Assembly (NCBI RefSeq): GCF_002929845.1
Contig: NZ_PJJS01000054.1
Location: 206,392 to 270,391, forward strand
Origin: Cryobacterium sp. M96
GTDB lineage: Bacteria > Actinomycetota > Actinomycetes > Actinomycetales > Microbacteriaceae
Direction: 5' to 3'
Length of the DNA stretch: 64,000 nt
Within the stretch, counting starts at the first letter, position 1; every line of letters begins with the position of its first letter. A program made the position numbers and the translations under genes. This document shows positions 45,093 to 55,178 of this stretch, piece after piece. Below the pieces are notes generated by a model. It saw only the letters and a list, made by a program, of their open reading frames with translations. It did no database searches and was not told the DNA's origin.

Positions 45093-45692
45093 ATGGCCGA
45101 TATGACACCTACACCGGGCGTTTTTGACCGACTGCTGAAAGACCGCATCATCTGGCTGGGTTCAGAGGTCCGGGATGAGAACGCCAACGAGATTTGTGCC
45201 AAAATCCTGCTGCTGGCCGCAGAGGACTCGGAGCGGGATATCTTCCTGTACATCAACTCGCCCGGCGGCTCAATCACGGCGGGCATGGCCATCTACGACA
45301 CGATGAGGTTCGTTCCGAACGACATCGTCACCGTCGGCATCGGACTCGCTGCCTCGATGGGGCAGTTCCTGTTGTCCTCTGGAACCAAGGGCAAGCGGTA
45401 CATCACACCCAACGCCCGGGTCCTGTTGCACCAGCCGTCCGGCGGATTCGGTGGCACGGCCGCCGACATCCAGACGCAGGCGAAGGTCATCCTGGATATG
45501 AAGAAGCGGATGGCCGAACTCACGGCAGAGCAGACCGGCAAGTCGGTCGAGCAGATCCTCATTGACAACGACCGCGACAACTGGTTCACCGCTCACGAGG
45601 CCGTGGCCTATGGTTTTGTCGACCACCTGCGCGGCTCCGCGTCGGAAGTGGTCGGCGGCGGCGGCACCGACGACTCAGTGAACAAGAAGTAG
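45093..45692 (+). CDS. clpP1: ATP-dependent Clp protease proteolytic subunit 1
   Basis: 199-aa serine protease subunit forming half of the mixed ClpP1P2 barrel. The nucleophile S88 lies in [11 protein letters not shown]113 in [10 protein letters not shown], and the Asp in the later [14 protein letters not shown] block. [21 protein letters not shown] is the oxyanion strand. It is followed by clpP2 after 15 bases and fed substrates by ClpX encoded downstream. It has its own promoter region after the tig terminator and repeat copy 6. Confidence 0.96.
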   Translation: MADMTPTPGVFDRLLKDRIIWLGSEVRDENANEICAKILLLAAEDSERDIFLYINSPGGSITAGMAIYDTMRFVPNDIVTVGIGLAASMGQFLLSSGTKGKRYITPNARVLLHQPSGGFGGTAADIQTQAKVILDMKKRMAELTAEQTGKSVEQILIDNDRDNWFTAHEAVAYGFVDHLRGSASEVVGGGGTDDSVNKK

Positions 45693-45707
45693 GACGGGCG
45701 AGACGAC

Positions 45708-46379
45708 ATGGAATTCACGAATTTTGGTCACCAGGCCGGGGGCCGCGCTTCGCAGGCTCCCGAGGCCCGATACATCCTTCCCACGTTTGAAGAGCGCACG
45801 GCCTACGGCTACAAGCGCCAGGACCCCTACGCGAAGCTCTTCGAGGACCGCATCATCTTTCTCGGCGTGCAGGTGGACGACGCGTCCGCCGATGACGTCA
45901 TGGCCCAGCTCCTGGTGCTCGAGAGCCAGGACCCGGACCGGGACATCGTGATGTACATCAACTCACCGGGTGGCTCCTTCACCGCGATGACGGCGATCTA
46001 CGACACGATGCAGTACATTCGTCCGCACATCCAGACGGTCTGCCTCGGCCAGGCAGCATCCGCTGCGGCCGTGCTGCTTGCCGGCGGCACACCCGGGAAG
46101 CGCCTCGCCCTTCCCAACGCCCGCATCCTCATCCACCAGCCCTCGGCCGGCGGACAGGGCGGAGGTCAGGCCTCCGACATCGAGATCCAGGCAGCTGAGA
46201 TTCAGCGGATGCGGGAGTGGCTCGAATTCACCATCGCTCACCACTCCAACCGCAGCGCGGAGCAGGTTCACAAGGATATCGACCGCGACAAGATCCTCGG
46301 CTCGGCCGAGGCCCTCGAGTACGGCCTGATCGACCAGATCCTGACCAGCCGCAAAAACGTGCCCACGCTCGTCAAGTAG
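45708..46379 (+). CDS. clpP2: ATP-dependent Clp protease proteolytic subunit 2
   Basis: 223-aa partner of ClpP1. It is longer at the N-terminus ([50 protein letters not shown]), a processed propeptide in related bacteria. The catalytic Ser is S118 in [10 protein letters not shown], the His is in [10 protein letters not shown] and the Asp in [34 protein letters not shown] is conserved. Same operon as clpP1; the strong hairpin after it marks the operon end. Confidence 0.96.
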   Translation: MEFTNFGHQAGGRASQAPEARYILPTFEERTAYGYKRQDPYAKLFEDRIIFLGVQVDDASADDVMAQLLVLESQDPDRDIVMYINSPGGSFTAMTAIYDTMQYIRPHIQTVCLGQAASAAAVLLAGGTPGKRLALPNARILIHQPSAGGQGGGQASDIEIQAAEIQRMREWLEFTIAHHSNRSAEQVHKDIDRDKILGSAEALEYGLIDQILTSRKNVPTLVK

Positions 46380-46394
46380 AAGAGCGAAACCGTG

Positions 46395-46440
46395 AACGCG
46401 ACGGATGTCCGGCTCAACGGAGCCGGGCATCCGTCGCGTT
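46395..46440 (+). terminator. Strong terminator between clpP2 and clpX
   Basis: Nearly perfect 21-bp stem AACGCGACGGATGTCCGGCTC / GAGCCGGGCATCCGTCGCGTT (one G/T mismatch region), 4-base loop ACGG, and TTTCG after it. It separates clpP1P2 transcription from clpX. Confidence 0.85.
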
Positions 46441-46565
46441 TCGCATATCGGAGAGTTCGGGCAGAACGGTGCCTGAACGTTATTCGACAGATGCGGTCAG
46501 CCTGCACCCGTGCCGCACAGGCACAGGCTAGGCTCGATGCAGTTGTCAATGGAGGAGGCTGACGG

Positions 46566-47846
<1,281 letters not shown>

Positions 47847-47905
47847 GTTCAGCGTCCGGCCTCACCCCGCTTCGGCACCCGACCGAACTGGGCCCGGGGG
47901 CCGCC

Positions 47906-48583
47906 GTGTACCAGCCCGCCTTCGTCGGCGTCGTTGCGGCGGTCACCGGATTCGCGGGTTCATTCGTGCTCGTCATCGCCGGGCTGCAGGCCGTGGGCGC
48001 GACCGATTCGCAGACGGCACCCGTGCTGTTGGCGCCCTGCCTGCTGGTCGGCATCGACGGCGTGCTGTATACCGAAGCCGATCGCCAGTGCGATGCTTGC
48101 CGGCATCCTGTTCCCGATCTGCCCGGCCCCGGTGACGGCAGCTGTGCAGCAGCCGCTGCTCGCGGTGCCGGTTGTTCTGGTCTGGCTCGCCGAGTTCAAG
48201 CCGGCGCGCGCGTGGATGGTGCCGGCGACCATGGTCGTGGCCGCGATCATCGACGTTCGGCTACCAGCCTCCGCCCTGCGCGATCTGGTCGGCTCCGGTC
48301 TGGCGAACGCGGTCGGATCGGTCGTCGGTGCGCTCGGCATCACCCTGACGGCAATCACGACCGCGCCGATGGCCGGCCCCGACGCGCATCCTGACGGCCC
48401 GAAGCGGTGGATCGCCACGGCTGCCTCCGGGGCGGCCTGCCTCGTCCTGGTCACCGCGTCGGGCGTTTCGGTGTTGGGCATCGGCTCCGCGTTCGGGGGC
48501 TGGTCATCGGCGGCGTGGTCATGCTCTGGCTCGGCTGGATGCCCTCCGGGCGCTCTCACCCAACTGCCGTCGCTGCCCCCTAA
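47906..48583 (+). pseudogene. benE: Decayed BenE-type benzoate/H+ symporter
   Basis: Three pieces recognisable as parts of one BenE-like transporter lie in different frames. Bases from about 47906 read YQPAFVGVVAAVTGFAGSFVLVIAGLQAVGATDSQ, the N-terminal helices. Around 48068 the frame shifts and a stretch equivalent to roughly a quarter of the protein is missing; it resumes as IPKPIASAMLAGILFPICPAPV.. LALPVVLVWLAEFK.. LGITLTAITTAPMAGPDAHPDGPKRWIATAASG, a BenE C-terminal block. Near 48500 a second shift leads to LVIGGVVMLWLGWMP and a TAA at 48581, the first base of repeat copy 7. The whole is about 210 codons against nearly 400 in an intact family member. No function is expected. Confidence 0.8.
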
Positions 48584-48668
48584 CGAATTCGACGGAGATT
48601 TTGCCGAAATCGGGCCCACACGGGCCGAATGCGGCCGGTTTCCGTAAAATCTCCGTCGAATTGGTTCA
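48581..48668. repeat. Intergenic inverted-repeat element, copy 7
   Basis: Left arm TAACGAATTCGACGGAGATT (48581-48600). Right arm AAAATCTCCGTCGAATTGG with TTCA after it. The centre includes GGGCCCACACGGGCC. It abuts the end of the benE remnant and is followed at 23 bases by a tandem repeat. Confidence 0.9.
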
Positions 48669-48690
48669 GGGGCGGGGCGTTAGGGCGCCG

Positions 48691-48730
48691 GGCAGGGCCG
48701 GGCAGGGCCGGGCAGGGCCGGGCAGTGCCG
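48691..48730. repeat. 10-bp tandem repeat
   Basis: Four head-to-tail units GGCAGGGCCG, the last with one change, between repeat copy 7 and the stop of the M3 peptidase gene. Slippage-prone and non-coding. Confidence 0.85.
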
Positions 48731-48737
48731 GACGGTG

Positions 48738-50771
48738 CTAGTTCAGGCCGCGACGGTCGAGCAGCGGCTGAATGTCGGCGTCACGACCGCGGAAATGGCG
48801 GTAGGCGGCGAGCGGGTCTGTGCTGCCGCCCACGCTCAGCAGCCGCGACCGGAAACGGTCTCCGTTGGCCCGGGTGAGCCCGCCGTTCTCTGCGAACCAC
48901 TCGCCGGTGTCGGCGTCCAGCACCTCACTCCAGATGTAGGAGTAGTAGCCGGCGTCGTAGCCGCCGGCGAAGGTGTGCGCGAAGTAGGTGCTGGAATAGC
49001 GGGTCGGCACGGCAGGATTGTCGAGCCCCACGGCGGCGAGGGCGGATGCCTCGAACGCGGCGACATCCGTCACCCTGTCGTCGGCTTCGATGCGGTGCCA
49101 GGCCTGGTCGAGCAGGGCCGCCGCAAGGTACTCGCTGGTGGAGAAGCCCTCGTTGAAGGTGGACGAGGCGTGGATGCGGTCGACGAGGTCCTGGGGCATG
49201 GGCTCCCCGGTCTCGTGGTGACGAGCATAGTTCGCGAGCACGTCGGGCCACAGCATCCACATCTCGTTGACCTGGCTGGGGAACTCCACAAAGTCGCGGT
49301 ACACATTGGTGCCGGCGAATTTCGGGTAGGTGACCCGCGCGAACAGGCCGTGCAGGGCGTGCCCGAACTCGTGGAACAGGGTGACGACCTCGTCGAAACT
49401 GAGCAGGGTGGGCTCGCCCGTCGCCGGCCGGGGAACGTTCAGGTTGTTGCAGACGATCGTGGGGGTACCTATAAGCGTCGACTGGGAGCCCAGGGCGTTC
49501 ATCCAGGCGCCGCCCCGCTTGGAGTCGCGGGTGTAGACGTCGATGATGTACAGGCCCACGGGCGAGCCGTCGGCCTCGGCGACCTCGAACACACGCGCGC
49601 CGGGGTGCCAGGCGACGAGGTCGGGTCGCTCGGTGAAGGTGACGCCGTAGAGCCGATTGGCCGCGTAGAACACGCCGTCCTGCAGCACCCGTTCGAACTC
49701 GAAGTAGGGGCGCATGGCCGCGGTGTCCACGTCGTAGCGGGCTCGCCGCACCCTCTCCGTGTAGAAGGCCCAGTCCCAGGCGGCGAGCTCGAAGTCCCCG
49801 CCGTCCGCATCGATCTGCTCCTGCAGGTCGGCCTGCTCGACGCGCGCATTCCGGGCTGCCGCCGGCGCGAGGCGCCCGAGCATGTCGGCGACCGCCTCCG
49901 GGGTCTTCGCCGTCTGGTCCGCGGTCACGCCGGCCGCGTGGCTGTCGAATCCGAGCAGCCGGGCTCGCTCGGCACGCAGCCGCGAGATCTCCAGCACGAG
50001 GGCGCGGTTGTCGAACTGCCCGCCACGGATGCCCCGGGACCGTGAGGCGGCCAGCAGCCGTTCCCGCACACCCCGGTTCGTCAGCTGTGCCAAGTAGGGG
50101 TGCGAGGTAGCCAGCACCAGAGTGATCACGTAACGGCCGGTCAGGCCGCGCTCGTGGGCGGCCTCGGCCGCGGCGGAGATCTGACCGGGGGTGAGGCCAT
50201 CCAGCTCGCTCACGTCGTCGAGCACGAGTGCCAGATCGATGGTGTCGGCGAGCAGGTTCTTCTCGAACCGGGTGGTGACCGTGGAGAGCCGCTTATTGTA
50301 GTTACGCAGCCGGGCCTTGTCGTCGTCGCCGAGGCCCGCGCCCGCGAGCGTGAACTCGGTGAAGTACCGCTCGATCAGGTAGCGCTCCTCCGGCTCCAGG
50401 TCCAACCGGTCCCGCTGCTCCTGCAGAGCGGCGATCCGGGTGAACAGGCCAGGGTCCAGACGGATGGCGTCCGCGTGCGCCGCGAGGAGCGGGGCCAGTT
50501 CCTCCTCGAGGGCGTTGGTGAAGTCGCTGGAGTCCGACGAACTCCGGTTGAAGAACACCTCGGCCACCCGGGTCAGCAACGGTCCGCTGCGCTCGAGCGG
50601 AACCATCGTGTTGTCGAAGGTGGGGGCATCCGCGCTCGCGCAGATCGCCGCAATCTCGGCCAACTGCTCGGACATACCGTCCAGGAACGCCGGCCGGTAG
50701 TGCTCCTCCGCAATCAGCGCGAACGGGGGCAGCTCGAACGGAAGCGTGCTGATGCTGGCGAAGGGGTTCAT
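48738..50771 (-). CDS. M3-family oligopeptidase (peptidyl-dipeptidase Dcp-like)
   Basis: 677-aa cytosolic zinc peptidase degrading short peptides. The zinc site HEFGHALHG is in VVTLFHEFGHALHGLFARVTYP, with the downstream Glu ligand in DFVEFPSQVNEMWM. The N-terminal helical gate and the C-terminal SEVLDADTGEWFAENGG.. GGSTDPLAAYRHFRGRDADIQPLLDRRGL match the Dcp/oligopeptidase A type. The length is normal (about 680). It converges with the benE remnant and is divergent from the methyltransferase gene. Confidence 0.92.
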   Translation of the reverse strand: MNPFASISTLPFELPPFALIAEEHYRPAFLDGMSEQLAEIAAICASADAPTFDNTMVPLERSGPLLTRVAEVFFNRSSSDSSDFTNALEEELAPLLAAHADAIRLDPGLFTRIAALQEQRDRLDLEPEERYLIERYFTEFTLAGAGLGDDDKARLRNYNKRLSTVTTRFEKNLLADTIDLALVLDDVSELDGLTPGQISAAAEAAHERGLTGRYVITLVLATSHPYLAQLTNRGVRERLLAASRSRGIRGGQFDNRALVLEISRLRAERARLLGFDSHAAGVTADQTAKTPEAVADMLGRLAPAAARNARVEQADLQEQIDADGGDFELAAWDWAFYTERVRRARYDVDTAAMRPYFEFERVLQDGVFYAANRLYGVTFTERPDLVAWHPGARVFEVAEADGSPVGLYIIDVYTRDSKRGGAWMNALGSQSTLIGTPTIVCNNLNVPRPATGEPTLLSFDEVVTLFHEFGHALHGLFARVTYPKFAGTNVYRDFVEFPSQVNEMWMLWPDVLANYARHHETGEPMPQDLVDRIHASSTFNEGFSTSEYLAAALLDQAWHRIEADDRVTDVAAFEASALAAVGLDNPAVPTRYSSTYFAHTFAGGYDAGYYSYIWSEVLDADTGEWFAENGGLTRANGDRFRSRLLSVGGSTDPLAAYRHFRGRDADIQPLLDRRGLN

Positions 50772-50837
50772 TTCTTCACCCTGTCACATCCACATTTCGT
50801 CTGTCGGAGTATTCCCCCGCACGCCTAGGATCGGTTC

Positions 50838-51671
50838 ATGATCGACGAGCCGGCACGCCCCGAGACCGCGCCCCGGGAGCAGTACACGCACGGGCATCAC
50901 GAGAGCGTGCTGCGCTCGCATACCTGGCGCACGGTGGCCAACTCGGCGGCCTACCTGATCCCACACCTGGATGCCGGGCTGACCCTGCTCGACGTGGGCT
51001 GCGGTTCGGGCACGGTCACGGTCGACCTGGCACGCCGGCTGTATCCCGGTCAGGTCACCGGCATCGATGCGTCGGAGCAGATTGTGCTGCGCGCAGCCGG
51101 GCTGGCCTTCGATGAGGGGGTGCGGAACGTGTCGTTCCGGGTGGGTGACGCCTACGCGCTCGGCTTCGCCGACGCGAGCTTCGACATCGTGCACGCGCAC
51201 CAGGTGCTCCAGCACCTCGCCAACCCCGTCGCCGCGCTGCGGGAGTTCCGGCGCGTGCTGAGACCGGGCGGAATCCTCGCCGCCCGCGACGTCGATTCCG
51301 GGGGAGTGATGTACTACCCGAAGCTTCAGGGCCTGCAGCTGTGGGAGAGCGCCTTCCGCGACGTGCAGTACTGGAACGGCGGCGACCCCGACGCCGGGCG
51401 CGCTCTCAAAGCCTGGGCGCGCAAGGCCGGGTTCACCGACGTGGCGAGTTCGGCATCCCTTTGGTGCTTCGCCTCGGATGTCGAACGCGAGTGGTGGGGG
51501 CAATCCTGGGCCGAGCGGGTGATCGAGTCCGACTTCGCGGCACACGCCATCGAGGTGGGCGCGGCCGACCTCGCCGACCTTCGGATGATGCAAGCCGCAT
51601 GGCTGCAGTGGGCCGGCGACCCCGATGGCTGGTGCGGTATCCCACACGGCGAGATCGTCGCCAGGAAGTAG
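50838..51671 (+). CDS. SAM-dependent methyltransferase
   Basis: 277-aa class I methyltransferase. Motif I LTLLDVGCGSGTVTVDLARRLYP binds SAM. It is followed by VTGIDASEQIV, the DA..SFDIVHAHQVLQHLANPVAALREFRRVLRPGG core of the UbiE/menG-like fold and a C-terminal lid of mixed helices. The substrate is unknown. It ends 3 bases before the AMP-ligase gene and may be co-transcribed with that gene and the thiolase. Confidence 0.88.
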   Translation: MIDEPARPETAPREQYTHGHHESVLRSHTWRTVANSAAYLIPHLDAGLTLLDVGCGSGTVTVDLARRLYPGQVTGIDASEQIVLRAAGLAFDEGVRNVSFRVGDAYALGFADASFDIVHAHQVLQHLANPVAALREFRRVLRPGGILAARDVDSGGVMYYPKLQGLQLWESAFRDVQYWNGGDPDAGRALKAWARKAGFTDVASSASLWCFASDVEREWWGQSWAERVIESDFAAHAIEVGAADLADLRMMQAAWLQWAGDPDGWCGIPHGEIVARK

Positions 51672-51674
51672 CCC

Positions 51675-53111
51675 GTGCCGTTCCTCGACCGACTCCAACA
51701 CTGGGCCCAGGTTCAGCCCGACGCCACCGCCGTCGCGGTCGGCGCCGACCGAATCAGCTTCGCCGAGCTCCGCGATGCGGCGGCGGCGATCCTGCCCGCG
51801 ACGCCCCGGATCTCCAGCGTCTGCCTGCCCCACGGCACCGCGTTCGCCGTTGCCTTCGCCGCGGGCGTCGCCGAAGGCCGCTGCTCTGCGATTCTCAACC
51901 CTGACTGGCCGGAGGCGCAGCGCAGGGTGGTCGAGAGCCGCCTGGCGAGGACCGCAGGGTTGGACGGACGGGTCGCCGCCGGCGCGCCCCTGCTCGGCAC
52001 GGAGCTGCGCGACGGTCCACCCGACAGGGACTTCCTCTACGGGTTCACCTCCGGCACGACCTCCGTACCCAAGGCATTCACGCGCAGCCGAGCCTCCTGG
52101 CAGCGCTCGTTCGCGCTGGGCACCGAGTTCTTCGGCCTGACTCGGCACGACCGCACACTGGCGCCCGGCCCGCTCTCTGCCAGCCTCAGCCTCTACGCTT
52201 TCGCCGAATCGCTGCACACCGGCTCCGCCTTCTTCGCTCTGCACCGCTTCTCCGCCGCCGCCGCTGTCGCCTGTGTCACTGTCGAGCAGATCACCCGGAT
52301 CGTGGCGGCGCCGACCGTGCTGCGTGTGATCGCCGCGCACGCGCTGTCCGTCGGCACGGACGGCAGGCCCCCCACCGGCAGGGGGCTCACCGGCATCGTG
52401 AGTGCGGGGGCCAAACTCGACCCGGGAACCCTGTCGATGCTGCGCCTCTGGGCGCCGGACGCCAGCGTGTTCGAGTACTACGGGGCGGCCGAACTGAGCT
52501 TCGTGACGGCATCCGTGCTGCGTCCCGGCGAGGTGTCGCCGATCTCGGCGACCGCCGTCGGGCGGGCTCTGCCCGGCGTGGAGGTGCGCATCCAGGACGA
52601 CGCGGGACGCGCCCTGCCGACCGGCACCCCGGGCACCATCTTCGTGCGCAGCCTTCTGGTGGGCGGCGGGTACGCCTGGGGCGACGACGGCGAGGCGTTC
52701 CGCCGCGAGGTCGACTGGTGCACGGTCGGCGACATCGGCTTCCTCGACCCGGCGGCCGTGCTGCACCACCTCGGCCGCCGCGCCGACCTCATCGTCACGT
52801 CCGGGCACAACGTCTACCCGCAGCAGGTCGAAGCGGCTTTGCGCGGCCTTCCCGGCGTGGAGGCGGCCGTCGTCACCGGTCTGCCGGACCCCGTTCGCGG
52901 GACCCGCGTGGTGGCCGCCGTGATCGCGGGCTCCGAGACGGATGCCGCGCGCATCCGGTCATACGTCGCGGCTCTGCTCGCCGCGCCCCACCGGCCCCGC
53001 GCCTACTACGCCCTGGCGGAACTGCCGCTCACCTCGGCCGGTAAACTCAGCCGGGTGATGCTGCGCCGCTGGATCGAGGAAGGTGACCGTCGTGTGCGCC
53101 CGCTCCGCTGA
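51675..53111 (+). CDS. AMP-binding acyl-CoA synthetase/ligase
   Basis: 478-aa adenylating enzyme. YGFTSGTTSVPKAFTRS is the phosphate-binding A3 motif, EYYGAAELSFVT is A5, WCTVGDIGFLD is A7 with Asp, GRRADLIVTSGHNVYPQQVEAAL is A8, and LTSAGKLSR supplies the A10 lysine, so the active-site set is complete. It starts with GTG after a 3-base gap. The N-terminal substrate domain is shorter than in long-chain ligases, which suggests a small carboxylic acid, but the substrate cannot be read. The thiolase start overlaps its end. Confidence 0.87.
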   Translation: MPFLDRLQHWAQVQPDATAVAVGADRISFAELRDAAAAILPATPRISSVCLPHGTAFAVAFAAGVAEGRCSAILNPDWPEAQRRVVESRLARTAGLDGRVAAGAPLLGTELRDGPPDRDFLYGFTSGTTSVPKAFTRSRASWQRSFALGTEFFGLTRHDRTLAPGPLSASLSLYAFAESLHTGSAFFALHRFSAAAAVACVTVEQITRIVAAPTVLRVIAAHALSVGTDGRPPTGRGLTGIVSAGAKLDPGTLSMLRLWAPDASVFEYYGAAELSFVTASVLRPGEVSPISATAVGRALPGVEVRIQDDAGRALPTGTPGTIFVRSLLVGGGYAWGDDGEAFRREVDWCTVGDIGFLDPAAVLHHLGRRADLIVTSGHNVYPQQVEAALRGLPGVEAAVVTGLPDPVRGTRVVAAVIAGSETDAARIRSYVAALLAAPHRPRAYYALAELPLTSAGKLSRVMLRRWIEEGDRRVRPLR

Positions 53112-54396
53112 CCCAATCCGGCCGGACGCGGTCGGTGCCGACGGCTCCGCTGCTCCCAGCGCCGACACCGTCGATTCGCACGCCGGCCCGCCAACCGACG
53201 ATGCCCGGGAACCCGTGATCGTTCTTGCCCGCCGCACCGCCTTCGGCCGCCGCAACGGGGTGTTCGCGCACACCCGTGCCGAAGACCTGCTGGCCCCCGT
53301 GCTGAACGCCGTGGTGTCCGGCGGCGGGGTGTCCCCGGCTGCCATCGACGACGTCATCATCGGCAACGCGGCGGGCGGCGGCGGCAATGTTGCCCGCCTC
53401 GCCGCGCTGACGGCCGGTCTGCCGGATTCCGTCCCTGGCCTCACGATCGACCGGCAGTGCGGCTCCGGCCTTGAGGCCATCGTGCTGGCCTGCCGGTTGG
53501 TTGCCGCCGGCGCCGGCGACCTCTACCTTGCCGGGGGAGTCGAGAGTTGCAGCACGGCCCCGCTGCGTGCGCACCGGCTCACCTCGAGCGCCGGGCAGCC
53601 GGACTTCTTCGATCGCGTGCGTTTCGCCCCCGATTCGATCGGCGACCCCGACATGGGCGTCGCCGCCGAGAACGTGGCCGACCGCTACGGCATCTCCCGG
53701 CAGCGGCAGGATGCCTTCGCCCTCCGCAGTCACCGGCTGGCCGCCACGGCTGCCGCCGTGCCAGCCCCCGAGATCGTGCCGCTGCCGACAGAGACCGGCC
53801 CGGTTTTCGTCGACGAGGGTCCCCGCCCGGGTCTGACTGAGGCCCTGCTGGCCCGGTTCGCGCCGGTCTTCCGGCCGGGAGGAACGGTCACCGCCGGCAA
53901 CTCCTGCGCGGATGCCGATGGCGCCGTCGTGGTCCTGGTCACCAGCCGCCGGCGGGCACGCGAACTCGGACTGACCGGCTGGTTATCCTTCGTCGACGCC
54001 GCGGTCACCGGCACGGACCCGAACTTCCTCGGCATCGCCGGCGCCGAGGCCGCGCGCCTCGTGCTGCTCCGGCAGGGCCTGACCGGGGCCGACCTGGCTC
54101 GGATCGAGTTCAACGAGGCGTTCGCGGCGCAGGTGCTCGCATCCCTCGATCTGCTCGGCGTTGCGGAGGAGCACGCCAACCGCGAGGGCGGAGCGCTGGC
54201 CCTCGGGCATCCGTTCGGCGCCAGCGGAGCCCTGCTGGTACTGAGGCTGCTGCAGCAGTGTCGCGCCGCGGCAACGCCGGGGGACGCCGCCCTCGCGGCG
54301 GTCAGCATCGCCGGCGGCCTGGGGGTAGCCGCCCTGTTCCGCTGGGAGCAGTCCCTGTCATCGGAGGCAGCAGGCGTCGAACGACTCTCACGCTGA
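53083..54396 (+). CDS. Thiolase-family protein lacking the second catalytic cysteine
   Basis: Up to 437-aa thiolase-fold protein. The acylated nucleophile C126 is in TIDRQCGSGLEA, FNEAFAAQ and GHPFGASGA are conserved, so the His of the second loop is present. The second Cys of the CxG motif is absent; the position reads S408-I-A-G-G-L-G. The enzyme may be a degradative thiolase that has lost condensation or a ketoacyl-transfer relative. The long start at GTG 53083 gives a 42-residue unconserved leader; GTG 53215 is the likely alternative and removes the overlap with the ligase. It is the last of the methyltransferase-ligase-thiolase set. Confidence 0.8.
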   Translation: MTVVCARSADPIRPDAVGADGSAAPSADTVDSHAGPPTDDAREPVIVLARRTAFGRRNGVFAHTRAEDLLAPVLNAVVSGGGVSPAAIDDVIIGNAAGGGGNVARLAALTAGLPDSVPGLTIDRQCGSGLEAIVLACRLVAAGAGDLYLAGGVESCSTAPLRAHRLTSSAGQPDFFDRVRFAPDSIGDPDMGVAAENVADRYGISRQRQDAFALRSHRLAATAAAVPAPEIVPLPTETGPVFVDEGPRPGLTEALLARFAPVFRPGGTVTAGNSCADADGAVVVLVTSRRRARELGLTGWLSFVDAAVTGTDPNFLGIAGAEAARLVLLRQGLTGADLARIEFNEAFAAQVLASLDLLGVAEEHANREGGALALGHPFGASGALLVLRLLQQCRAAATPGDAALAAVSIAGGLGVAALFRWEQSLSSEAAGVERLSR

Positions 54397-54455
54397 CGCA
54401 CGACCACGGGGTGCGGAGCGGCCCCGCGGAGTACCGGAATGCCGGTCAGCAGAGG

Positions 54456-54722
54456 TTAGATCCAGTCGTCTTCGTCGTCGAGCACGATCGACGGCTGCGT
54501 GATCGTGGCACTGTCCTCGCCCGGGTCATAGCGGATGATCGTGCCGTCGTCGAGCTCGAGCACGGGGTTGCCCTCGAGCCAGGTCAGTGTCCAGCGCCAG
54601 GCGCTGGAGTCCTCCGCCAGCGCGGTGAGGTCCTCTTCGACCGCACGGATGGCGATTTCCACCACATGAGGCAGCCCGGCCGGCGCCGGGTGACCCAGAG
54701 GCCAGCGGGTTCCCATCTTCAC
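54456..54722 (-). CDS. Small protein of unknown function
   Basis: 88-aa acidic protein (GHPAPAGLPHVVEIAIRAVEEDLTALAEDSSAWRWTLTWLEGNPVLELDDGTIIRYDP.. LDDEDDWI). Its GTG start lies immediately after the stop of the GNAT gene upstream, so it is translationally coupled with it; ATG 54716 is an alternative start. No domain recognised. Confidence 0.65.
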   Translation of the reverse strand: MKMGTRWPLGHPAPAGLPHVVEIAIRAVEEDLTALAEDSSAWRWTLTWLEGNPVLELDDGTIIRYDPGEDSATITQPSIVLDDEDDWI

Positions 54723-55169
54723 TTACAGCTCGATCTCGTAGGTGACCCAGTCCGTGCGGGTGGCCACATCGTCGTACAGGCGCTGCGCGGTCTCGTTGTC
54801 GGCGGCGGTCAGCCACTGCACGGTCGTGAGACGGTCCGCCGCGGCGCACTCCTTGGCGAACTCGATCAGGGCCCGGCCGACGCCCGTGCTGCGGGAGTCC
54901 GGCGACACGAACAGGTCGTCCAGGAACAGTCCGCGAGTGGCGGTCAGGGTGCTCGGGACCTCGCGGTAATGGGCGAAGCCGACGAACTCGCCGTCCTCGT
55001 CGACAGCCACGGCACCGGCGAGAGACTCGTTCTTGTCGATGATCCAGCTCCAGACCTGGAGCGCTTTCTGATCAGTCAGTTCGCTCTTGTAGAACTCGCT
55101 GTAGCCCTCGAAGAGTCCCAGCCATGAGAAGAAGTCCTTGTCGCCGAGCGCGCGTACCTTGATTGACAT
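54723..55169 (-). CDS. GNAT-family N-acetyltransferase
   Basis: 148-aa single-domain acetyltransferase: IKVRALGDKDFFSWLGLFEGYSEFYK, GLFLDDLFVSPDSRSTGVGRALIEFAKECAAADRL where STGVGRAL is the acetyl-CoA loop, and VQWLTAADNETAQRLYDDVATRTDWVTYEI at the end. This resembles the diamine/spermidine acetyltransferase-like group, but the substrate is not certain. It lies 9 bases after valS on the same strand, so it is in the valS operon. Confidence 0.87.
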   Translation of the reverse strand: MSIKVRALGDKDFFSWLGLFEGYSEFYKSELTDQKALQVWSWIIDKNESLAGAVAVDEDGEFVGFAHYREVPSTLTATRGLFLDDLFVSPDSRSTGVGRALIEFAKECAAADRLTTVQWLTAADNETAQRLYDDVATRTDWVTYEIEL

Positions 55170-55178
55170 TCGGTTCTC

